From Fodinibius sediminis (GTDB lineage: Bacteria; Bacteroidota; Rhodothermia; Balneolales; Balneolaceae), in the NCBI RefSeq assembly GCF_900182555.1, contig NZ_FXTH01000006.1, positions 124,001 to 188,000 on the forward strand: a stretch of 64,000 nt of DNA, written 5' to 3'. A program made the position numbers and the translations under genes. The notes beneath the pieces are model-generated. The model had not been told where the DNA came from, made no database searches, and saw nothing but the letters and a program-made list of their open reading frames with translations. Shown here piece by piece: positions 53,426 through 60,955 of the stretch (positions within the stretch are counted from its first letter, which is position 1; every line of letters starts with the position of its first letter).

Positions 53426-54181
53426 ATGGCTCTTTCAGAAAAACAAAGTCGGCTTTGCGAAGAGAACGAAACGGATTTTTCAAATTTAAGTGCTCTCTTC
53501 CTGAACTGTACGCTCAAACCAAATCCCAACGAGTCACATACCGAGACGCTGATCGAGGTATCGCAATCCATTTTTGAAAAGAATCAGGTCTCTACCGAAG
53601 TTATCCGTCCCGTGGACTGCAACATCGCTCCGGGCGTATATCCCGACATGACCGAACACGGCTTCGAGGAAGATGACTGGCCGGAGATCCAGCAAAAGGT
53701 CATGGATGCCAATATTTTAATTATTGGCTCTCCGATCTGGCTGGGTGAAAAATCTTCGGTCGCCACCAAGGTTATTGAGCGGCTGTATGGTTATTCCGGG
53801 AATCTCAATGAGAAGGGGCAATACGCCTATTACGGACGCGTCGGTGGATGCCTGATTACCGGCAACGAAGACGGCATCAAACACTGTTCGATGAGCATCC
53901 TCTACGGCCTGCAGCATCTGGGTTATGTTATTCCTCCCCAGGCTGATGCCGGATGGATCGGCGAAGCCGGTCCCGGCCCCAGTTACGGGGACGAAGGCGA
54001 AGACGGACCGGTTGGATTTGATAATGAATTCACCCAGCGCAATACCACCTTTATGACCTGGAACCTGATGCATATGGCCCGGATGCTCGATCAGTCCGGC
54101 GGGATACCAGCTCACGGGAACCAGCGGTCGGAGTGGGAGGCAGGCTGCCGGTTTGACCATCCCAACCCCGAGCATCGGTAG
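53426..54181 (+). CDS. NADPH-dependent FMN reductase / flavodoxin-like protein
   Basis: This 251-residue protein has the flavodoxin-like fold, with ALFLNCTLKPNPNESHTETL as the phosphate-binding start and ILIIGSPIWLGEKSSVATKV as the FMN-contact loop. It probably reduces flavin or quinones with NAD(P)H. It is encoded between the DUF302 gene and the EgtD homologue on the same strand, 46 bp before the latter. Confidence 0.88.
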   Translation: MALSEKQSRLCEENETDFSNLSALFLNCTLKPNPNESHTETLIEVSQSIFEKNQVSTEVIRPVDCNIAPGVYPDMTEHGFEEDDWPEIQQKVMDANILIIGSPIWLGEKSSVATKVIERLYGYSGNLNEKGQYAYYGRVGGCLITGNEDGIKHCSMSILYGLQHLGYVIPPQADAGWIGEAGPGPSYGDEGEDGPVGFDNEFTQRNTTFMTWNLMHMARMLDQSGGIPAHGNQRSEWEAGCRFDHPNPEHR

Positions 54182-54227
54182 CATCTGGCAGTTAGAAAGT
54201 CAATAATCATTAGAAGGCAGGTTTTGT

Positions 54228-55172
54228 ATGGATGATCACGTTACTTTGAGTTTTCCCAAAATGTTGGATGAGATTATTGAGGGATTAGAAAAGGATCAAA
54301 AAGAGTTGCCGAGCAAATACTTTTACGACCAACGGGGATCCCAGCTGTTTGAAGAAATCACCGAGCTCGAGGAGTATTATCCCACGCGGACTGAAATGCG
54401 TATTATGCAGGACAATATGCCTTATATTATACGAACCGTCGGCAGTGATATCATATTGGCGGAGCTGGGAAGCGGCAGCAGTAAGAAAACCCGTCTGCTG
54501 CTGGACCATTTTCCGAGCATCACTTCCTATATCCCGATAGAGATATCTGAGCAATATTTGGCAAAAGTCGTTCAGAAACTAAATCAGGAATACCCGGATT
54601 TACAAATAGAACCGCTCTGTACTGATTATTCTATGCCCTTTCAGCTTCCTGCCATCGCACAACCCTATAGCAAAATTGTTTTCTTTTACCCGGGTTCTAC
54701 TATTGGCAATTTTCAGCCATCTCAGGCCAAAGCATTTTTAAACAACCTTTCCACACAGCTGGACCCCGGAGATGGTATGCTTGTCGGGGTTGACCTGAAA
54801 AAGAATATCAGTGTATTGGAAACGGCTTATAATGACAGGCAGGGAGTGACGGCATCATTCAACAAAAATATACTCCGGCACATCAACCGTAAACTGGATG
54901 CCAATTTTAATCTAAACAATTTTCGCCACGAGGCCTTCTACAATAGAGATGAAGGGCGCATAGAAATGCATTTGGTTTCCAGAACGGATCAGACCGTAAC
55001 CATTGAAAAGGAGGTGTTCCATTTTAAACAGGGCGAATCCATTCACACCGAAAATTCCTATAAATACAGTCTGGCAGATTTTGAAACCCTGGTGAGCGAA
55101 TGGTTTTCTGTAGAAAAAGTATGGACCGACTCCGACCACTACTTTTCGCTTCAATATCTGCAGAAAATATAA
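54228..55172 (+). CDS. eanA: EgtD-like histidine N-alpha-methyltransferase (probable EanA)
   Basis: This 314-residue SAM-dependent methyltransferase has the EgtD motifs LPSKYFYDQRGSQLFEEI, EEYYPTRTE, the SAM loop AELGSGSSKKT (79-88), FFYPGSTIGNFQPSQA and TENSYKYSLADF. EgtD converts histidine to hercynine. The next gene, 57 bp downstream, encodes a three-domain rhodanese with the EanB catalytic set, and no EgtB-type gene is in the window. This is the EanA-EanB arrangement of the oxygen-independent ergothioneine pathway described in Chlorobium limicola. The symbol reflects that context. Confidence 0.9.
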   Translation: MDDHVTLSFPKMLDEIIEGLEKDQKELPSKYFYDQRGSQLFEEITELEEYYPTRTEMRIMQDNMPYIIRTVGSDIILAELGSGSSKKTRLLLDHFPSITSYIPIEISEQYLAKVVQKLNQEYPDLQIEPLCTDYSMPFQLPAIAQPYSKIVFFYPGSTIGNFQPSQAKAFLNNLSTQLDPGDGMLVGVDLKKNISVLETAYNDRQGVTASFNKNILRHINRKLDANFNLNNFRHEAFYNRDEGRIEMHLVSRTDQTVTIEKEVFHFKQGESIHTENSYKYSLADFETLVSEWFSVEKVWTDSDHYFSLQYLQKI

Positions 55173-55229
55173 TTCATATCGATTTAACAGCAGATGCCAT
55201 CCACATAATCAATTATCTGGTAACTACTC

Positions 55230-56786
55230 ATGAAAACCTTATCTACGAAAGAACTTATTTCTAAGCTTGAAGAATCTAATGCTCTCCTGATCGATGTTCG
55301 CCCCATTGCAGCTTACAATGGATGGACGCTTCAAAACGAGCAGCGTGGCGGGCATATCCCCGGTGCAAAAAGTATCCCCCTGCCGTGGACCCAGTATATG
55401 GACTGGATCGAGGTGCTGGAAGAGAAAAATATCAGCAGAGAACAGCCGGTTGTTGTATATGGATACGACAATGATGATGGTTGGCAGATGGACCAAAAAT
55501 TAGATGAGCTTGGTTTTCAACAGGTTATGATATATAATGATTTTATGGAGGAATGGACCGCCAATGCGGATCTGCCGTTGGATCAATTACCCCGCTACAG
55601 GCACCTGGTGTATCCGGAGTGGATAAAGCAGTTAATTGACGGTCAGCAACCACCTCATTACAATAATAATGACTACGTTGTGTGTCACTCCCATTACGAT
55701 CATATCGAAGATTATCACAGGGGACATATTCCGGGAGCTATTCCCTTAGACACCAACAGCCTGGAATCGACCGAAACCTGGAACCGCCGTACTCCTGAGG
55801 AACTTCGGGCAACCCTGGAAAATCTGGGTATTCGCCACGATACGACGGTCGTGATTTATGGGCGTTTTTCCGCTCCCGTGTATGATGAAGAAAAGTTTCC
55901 CGGCAAAAGCGCCGGACATCTTGGCGCCCTGCGGTGTGCAGCTATTATGCTGTATGCGGGCGTGGAGGATATCAGGATACTAAACGGCGGTATCACAAGC
56001 TGGGAGGCAGAAGGATACGAGCTTTCAACGGAACAGCATGAGCCCACTCCTGTTGATGGTTTTGGCACAGCTGTTCCCGCCCGTCCCGAGTATATGATTG
56101 ATACGCCGGAAGCCAAACAACTGCTGAAGTCAAATGAAGGAGAGCTGGTCAGTATTAGAAGCTGGGAGGAGTTTATCGGCAACCGCAGCGGTTATCATTA
56201 TATTGAAAAGAAGGGACGAATTCCTGGTGCGACTTTTGGCAACTGCGGAAGCGACGCCTATCACATGGAAAATTATCGCAACTTTGACCATACCATGCGG
56301 GAATACCGGGAAATAGCATCGGCCTGGAAAGAAGGCGGTATAACGCCCGACAAACATGTCGCTTTTTATTGCGGGACCGGCTGGCGCGGAAGCGAAGCCT
56401 TTATAAACGCCTGGTTAATGGAATGGCCTAAGATCTCGGTCTACGACGGGGGTTGGTTTGAATGGTGCAACGACCCGGAAAATCCTATCGAGAGTGGAAG
56501 GCCTGATCATTTGGCAATAAAAGGGGGGGTAAATAAAAAAAGGATAAAGGAGCACTCCTTTATCCCTTCCAGTTTAGAACTACGTTGTTCAGGCCCCAAC
56601 AGCTTCGGTCGATTTTTTAATAGCATTACCTTTAAAGGCATAGAGCAGCGACACGGCTATAATAAGTACCTGAAACTCCATTCCTCGTCCACCGTTGTTG
56701 CCCATATTTATAGAATTCCAGCCAAATTGGGCATGCACCATCGCGATGGCACCGACCATAATCACCGTGAAAATAAGGCCGGATAG
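55230..56786 (+). CDS. eanB: Three-domain rhodanese, probable EanB hercynine sulfurtransferase, with 3' stop apparently lost
   Basis: Three rhodanese domains are visible (about 1-125, 130-275, 285-430). Only the third has an active-site Cys, C381 in AFYCGTGWRGSEA. With a constant offset of 31, C381, Y380, T383, Y322 and C339 correspond to EanB C412, Y411, T414, Y353 and C370, as I recall them. EanB transfers sulfur from polysulfide to hercynine, giving ergothioneine. As read, the frame passes a G7 run (56523-56529) and continues 85 codons across a terminator and antisense to the DoxX gene. With six Gs, TAA would end it near residue 433, after AIKGG. Confidence 0.88.
   Translation: MKTLSTKELISKLEESNALLIDVRPIAAYNGWTLQNEQRGGHIPGAKSIPLPWTQYMDWIEVLEEKNISREQPVVVYGYDNDDGWQMDQKLDELGFQQVMIYNDFMEEWTANADLPLDQLPRYRHLVYPEWIKQLIDGQQPPHYNNNDYVVCHSHYDHIEDYHRGHIPGAIPLDTNSLESTETWNRRTPEELRATLENLGIRHDTTVVIYGRFSAPVYDEEKFPGKSAGHLGALRCAAIMLYAGVEDIRILNGGITSWEAEGYELSTEQHEPTPVDGFGTAVPARPEYMIDTPEAKQLLKSNEGELVSIRSWEEFIGNRSGYHYIEKKGRIPGATFGNCGSDAYHMENYRNFDHTMREYREIASAWKEGGITPDKHVAFYCGTGWRGSEAFINAWLMEWPKISVYDGGWFEWCNDPENPIESGRPDHLAIKGGVNKKRIKEHSFIPSSLELRCSGPNSFGRFFNSITFKGIEQRHGYNKYLKLHSSSTVVAHIYRIPAKLGMHHRDGTDHNHRENKAG
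56542..56565 (-). terminator. Terminator between the rhodanese and DoxX genes
   Basis: GGATAAAGGA and TCCTTTATCC form a 10-bp stem with a GCAC loop. Read leftward it ends in a run of seven U, so it terminates the DoxX transcript. It lies inside the extended rhodanese frame, which is further evidence that the real rhodanese stop is just upstream. Confidence 0.85.
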
Positions 56787-57008
56787 TCGTGTTGCCCAGT
56801 CCGGGCCAACTCCACCCCACAGCATTAGCAGCGCGCCACCTATTTCAGCAACTCCAAGCAGTAATACCATTATAAATGGCATGCCCATCATCGCTGACAC
56901 ATCTCCTGCCATAGCTACTTTGGGAAACCCATGATAAATAAAGATTGCTGCTAACGATAATCGTGGCAACCAGTGTGCTATTCCCGAAAGTTTATTTAAT
57001 TGATCCAT
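56589..57008 (-). CDS. DoxX-family membrane protein
   Basis: This 139-residue protein has four helices and the DoxX motif HWLPRLSLAAIFIYHGFPKV. DoxX-like proteins act with quinone-linked or thiol-linked redox partners. The thiosulfate:quinone oxidoreductase of Acidianus contains DoxD/DoxA, which is a distant relation. It is encoded antisense to the tail of the extended rhodanese frame and may be co-transcribed with ccdA-like and tlpA-like genes upstream (69 bp gap). Confidence 0.88.
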   Translation of the reverse strand: MDQLNKLSGIAHWLPRLSLAAIFIYHGFPKVAMAGDVSAMMGMPFIMVLLLGVAEIGGALLMLWGGVGPDWATRLSGLIFTVIMVGAIAMVHAQFGWNSINMGNNGGRGMEFQVLIIAVSLLYAFKGNAIKKSTEAVGA

Positions 57009-57077
57009 ATGTAGGTCCTGATCTTTAATAGTTATGAGTTACACCTATTGATGCTGACAAATCAACCTATCTTACGT

Positions 57078-57746
57078 TTAAAGCAATGCGGTCTGATAAT
57101 AGATAACATAAGCTCCGGCTACCATTAGTAATCCACCGGTAATGCGTTCCATATGCGGAAGAATCTTATGCAGATATTTCTTAAGCCAATTTTTAGCAAA
57201 GGTGGAAAGCAAAATGGTTCCGATCATCATCCCGCTGATGCCCACAAAATAGGCTCCAATATACGAAGCGCCCAGCCAGAGGGTTGGGGCAGCCATGGCC
57301 TGTGTGGCAACCACCAGGAATAAGGGAAACAAGCAACCCAAGGCCCCAATGGCATAGGCCATTCCAAATACAAGTGCTTCGGCTGCTTCTGTTTGATGAG
57401 TGGGATTATTCATGTTGATGGAGAACGAGAGATCTTTTCCTGCTACCATAAAAAGCCCCATCCCAATCAATACAGCACCCATCCCCATGGCAATCCATTT
57501 CATGTATGCCTTGAGTACCTGCGCGGCTGCGATAATAAATCCACCGGCCAGGGCATATACCATCAGAATTCCCAGTATACTTAAAAATGCCAGCTTTAAT
57601 CCTCGGTACAGGCGCCTTCCTATCGCAGGATCATCCTGCGAGTTACGCGAGATGAAAGCAACAATGTATCCGGGCAATAGTGCCACGGCACAGGGAGCCA
57701 AGAAGGCAAAAACCCCTTGTATAAAGGAAAAATAGACAAACTCCAT
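57078..57746 (-). CDS. CcdA/DsbD-type thiol-disulfide membrane protein
   Basis: This 222-residue protein has six helices and the CcdA pattern FLAPCAVALLPGYIVAF (Cys19) with a second conserved Cys near 137 in ALGCLFPLF. CcdA passes electrons from cytoplasmic thioredoxin across the membrane to periplasmic thioredoxin-like proteins. The TlpA-like gene upstream ends 2 bp before its start, so they are coupled and likely partners. Confidence 0.9.
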   Translation of the reverse strand: MEFVYFSFIQGVFAFLAPCAVALLPGYIVAFISRNSQDDPAIGRRLYRGLKLAFLSILGILMVYALAGGFIIAAAQVLKAYMKWIAMGMGAVLIGMGLFMVAGKDLSFSINMNNPTHQTEAAEALVFGMAYAIGALGCLFPLFLVVATQAMAAPTLWLGASYIGAYFVGISGMMIGTILLSTFAKNWLKKYLHKILPHMERITGGLLMVAGAYVIYYQTALL

Positions 57747-57748
57747 AC

Positions 57749-58291
57749 TTACTGACCCACTAACCGGTCAAAAAGCTTCCGGTATTCTTTTTCACTGAGA
57801 GCGGTCTTATTTTTCTGGAAAGCAATTTTGCCATCACGGTTGATGCCTACTGTTGTAGCCTGGCTTTCGACCCCAAAGTCTACCATAATCTGTGGATGTC
57901 CCCAGGTAGTGGGAAATGTAAAGCCTTTTTCCCTGGCCAATCTGGTCATAACCTCTCTGGTGTCGGTGGGATCTATCCCTATGGCTACAAAATCCAGTTC
58001 ATCTTTATAATCGGGATACACCTCGGAAAGCACCGGCCAGTTTTTAGCACAAACAGGACACCAGGAAGCGGTAAAATAGACGACCATCGGTTTGTTTTCG
58101 CTCATCGTTGTTTGCAGGCTAACCGTATCGCCCTGGAGGGTTTCAACCTCGAAATTTGGCGCTTTTCTAAGCTCATCCGACCTGCTGATGGCCGTATTTT
58201 CTGTTGTAGGTTCTGAATCTTCGGCAGAGCAGGCTCCCAAAAAAAGTAACACCATAAGAAGAGCGGCAATACTAATGTCATTCCTTGTCAT
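57749..58291 (-). CDS. TlpA-like thioredoxin-fold lipoprotein
   Basis: This 180-residue protein, from the ATG at 58291, has a lipoprotein signal (LLMVLLFLGAC, C21) and an AhpC/TSA-thioredoxin fold with the active site WCPVC (Cys78, Cys81). The ORF is open 18 codons further upstream, but that extension disrupts the signal. It probably reduces periplasmic disulfides, fed with electrons by the adjacent CcdA-like protein. Confidence 0.9.
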   Translation of the reverse strand: MTRNDISIAALLMVLLFLGACSAEDSEPTTENTAISRSDELRKAPNFEVETLQGDTVSLQTTMSENKPMVVYFTASWCPVCAKNWPVLSEVYPDYKDELDFVAIGIDPTDTREVMTRLAREKGFTFPTTWGHPQIMVDFGVESQATTVGINRDGKIAFQKNKTALSEKEYRKLFDRLVGQ

Positions 58292-58737
58292 ATTATTTCT
58301 TGGCCTAAAAATTTTAACGGTTATTTCATTCATTAGAGTAGGCACCGGGCGAAGATCTTACGAGAAAATCACAGGCTATTTTTGATTGAAGAGTTATCAG
58401 CCCAATGCAGAAGCTTCATCATGGCTTGAATGCGGAGAATCTCAATTTAAAGTCATTAATATTGAATCACGGCTGAATCTGTGCTTCTGAGTGGGTTGAA
58501 AAACAGGGAGACTTGTATGATGCCCTGGAACCAACTTTATTTTTTTTGGGAGAACAATATTCCCTGAACATTGTATATGTGTATTGAGGATGACTCACAA
58601 AAACATCTCATAAAGAATGCTGTTCCGGATTTCCTTGCCTATGGGTTTACCTGAGTTTCAACGGTTCAAAGATTCAGTTAAGGAAGTGGAGCCCGGATTT
58701 TAACTGACAGTTATGCCCGCTTTGCGGTAAATTTCAT
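58292..58737. other. Divergent intergenic region
   Basis: About 445 bp between the leftward TlpA-like gene and the rightward lipoprotein gene. Short frames only, no strong hairpin, no recognised motif. Confidence 0.5.
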
Positions 58738-59727
58738 ATGGCCAGTTTTACAATTTATATGTCCCGAAATAAGTATGTATTGCACTCGTGGTTTCTGTGT
58801 TTTTTTATTGCCTCCCTCGTCAATTTCCTGGCCCTGGGGGGATGCTCTACGAATGGGAAAAAGAAGGGCCACGATTCTAATCATGGTACCATTGAGAAGG
58901 ATGATACTTATGGAAGGGCCATGGCAATGGGGCAAATCGACAACAGGGAAATTAACGAAGCCTCTGGCCTGGTGGTTAATCCAGAACATCCCTTTTCTCT
59001 ATGGACCCATAATGACAGCGGGGATGAAGCACGGATATTTTTAATCCGGAAAAACGGGCACTTCCGGGCAGAGTACCAATTGGAGGGCGCTACAAACCGT
59101 GACTGGGAAGATATCGCGGTCGGACCAGGTCCCCAGCCGGACACCAACTATTTATACATCGGCGATATTGGCGACAACTATACCTTCTATTCCAGCTACG
59201 TCATTTATCGCCTGGAACAGCCGGAGGTCGCTGCCGGCACGGAAGACGGTCAACCTAGGAAAACCGTGACCGGTATTGATCAACTTCGTTTTGTCTACCC
59301 GGATGGAAGTCACGATGCTGAAACGCTGTTTATCGATCCCTCGACCCGGGACCTGTATATCGTTACCAGGCAGGAGACACATGACAGGGTGTACCGTTAT
59401 CCTTATCCGCAATCCACTGCCAAGACTGATACCGTCGAATTTGTTTGCAAACTCCCCTTTAGCCAGTTCGCAGGCGGAGAATTGTCGGCCGACGGACAGA
59501 CCCTTTTGTTGAAAACCCTCCCAAGGATTTTCATATGGCATCGTATGCCCGGCCAGTCGATTTCAGACATGCTTTCTGCCCCCCCCGGCGAACTTTCCTA
59601 TGGCACAGGACCGCAGGAAGAGGCTATTGCAATCGGTCCGAGGGGAAACGGCTATTACACGCTGAGCGAATCCAAAGGCGAACCTGTGACGCTCTATTAT
59701 CACCCGGCCAAAAATAAGAATAAGTGA
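58738..59727 (+). CDS. Lipoprotein of unknown function, probable beta-propeller
   Basis: This 329-residue protein has a hydrophobic N-terminus and lipobox ALGGC. An inner ATG at 58759 may be the true start. Repeating stretches such as EASGLVVNPEHPFSLWTHND, LYIGDIGDN and HDAETLFIDPSTRDLYIVTR suggest a beta-propeller. Similar proteins of unknown role occur in actinobacteria and Bacteroidota. It stands alone. Confidence 0.8.
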   Translation: MASFTIYMSRNKYVLHSWFLCFFIASLVNFLALGGCSTNGKKKGHDSNHGTIEKDDTYGRAMAMGQIDNREINEASGLVVNPEHPFSLWTHNDSGDEARIFLIRKNGHFRAEYQLEGATNRDWEDIAVGPGPQPDTNYLYIGDIGDNYTFYSSYVIYRLEQPEVAAGTEDGQPRKTVTGIDQLRFVYPDGSHDAETLFIDPSTRDLYIVTRQETHDRVYRYPYPQSTAKTDTVEFVCKLPFSQFAGGELSADGQTLLLKTLPRIFIWHRMPGQSISDMLSAPPGELSYGTGPQEEAIAIGPRGNGYYTLSESKGEPVTLYYHPAKNKNK

Positions 59728-59884
59728 TAGCAGGGTTCACGCTCTTCTTTTCAAAAGTTCTGCTGGTCTGGATCCTTAAGCAAACAGATAATAAGAGACG
59801 AGAGCATGCTGTTTTACGGATGCTGGTAGAGTCGGGCTGATATCCTGCGCCTGTGGTGGCAGAGCATCCAGCCGCAGCAGGAAT

Positions 59885-60940
59885 CTATCGTTTCCAGTTC
59901 ACAAGGTAACCGGTAATGGAGAGTACAGGGATAGACAGCCCGGCAAGCAGGTATAGAATACGGATGGCTAGGCCCCCGAACTCCCCGGCGTGGAGGGGTT
60001 TCATGAGGGCGGCCAGCTGTGTCGTTGTCGGCTGATTTCGCATGAAATAGCGTTTCTCCAGGCTTCCCCGTTTCGGATGTACAGTTAGCCGGTTGGCGTA
60101 ATGGTCGAAAAGAAAGAAATCATCTTGCATGCTTCCATAGACTGTTATCACCGAGGCAGGGGCTACAGGCAATTTGATGTAGGATGGAGTAAAGCCAGGA
60201 TGGCTATCCGTTACATTAGCAAGAACAGTGGCGAGGGAAGCATGAATGGCGGGCGGATTGGGCTGCTCCTGCTGACCGGTTATTCGGAAACCGTTGGCAA
60301 CGACCAGGTAGCAGAGGTATAGGCCGGTAATGGCGATCAACAGGTTGAATATGAGGGACCAGGTGCCCACCAGGTTATGCCAGAAGGCATACTTTTTTCG
60401 TCTCCTGCGTTTGTTAGTTGTCCATTGGAAGCTAAGCATCTTCAACAGTTTGTTGCGGTAGAGGTACAGGCCGGTCAGCAGGGAAAGCAGGAACAGCATA
60501 CCGAGGATGGCGACGATAATGCGTCCGCTGAGCCCGGCCATCAGCGAATAATGCAGCTTCAGGGCGATCATGGTGACACTGCTGCGCTCGGAAAGTTCAG
60601 AAAGAATTTTTCCCGTCGCAGGGTGCGTATACACATGAATTTTCTTTCCCGGCCGTCGCAGGTCGAACAACAGCGGACGCGAGGCCTGTGCTGGCTTTAG
60701 ATGAATGCGAATATTCCAGTGGGGATAGGCTTCACGGATCGTAGCCAGGGCCTTGTCGTAAGCAACCCCCGATTCCGTTTCGTGCGTACTTTCCAGTTCG
60801 GGTTCGTAAAAGGCGTGGTCAATGTTGTGCTGAAACAGCAGGATGCTTCCGGTCAGGCTCAGCAAAAGAAGACCCAGGCCGGCCATAATTCCGGCCCAGG
60901 TATGAAGAGCGAATATGTTGTTGGAATACTTTTTTATCAT
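59885..60940 (-). CDS. PepSY-associated transmembrane protein (iron-reductase type)
   Basis: This 351-residue protein has four long helices with PepSY_TM features: AGIMAGLGLLLLSLTGSILL at the start, HNLVGTWSLIFNLLIAITGL in the middle, and LLAGLSIPVLSITGYLVN at the end. Such proteins are often encoded with TonB receptors and may act in iron reduction or release of siderophore iron at the inner membrane. It follows the siderophore receptor gene by 15 bp on the same strand, so they form an operon under the boxes at 63304-63394. Confidence 0.9.
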   Translation of the reverse strand: MIKKYSNNIFALHTWAGIMAGLGLLLLSLTGSILLFQHNIDHAFYEPELESTHETESGVAYDKALATIREAYPHWNIRIHLKPAQASRPLLFDLRRPGKKIHVYTHPATGKILSELSERSSVTMIALKLHYSLMAGLSGRIIVAILGMLFLLSLLTGLYLYRNKLLKMLSFQWTTNKRRRRKKYAFWHNLVGTWSLIFNLLIAITGLYLCYLVVANGFRITGQQEQPNPPAIHASLATVLANVTDSHPGFTPSYIKLPVAPASVITVYGSMQDDFFLFDHYANRLTVHPKRGSLEKRYFMRNQPTTTQLAALMKPLHAGEFGGLAIRILYLLAGLSIPVLSITGYLVNWKR

Positions 60941-60955
60941 TTGCAGACAGCATTC

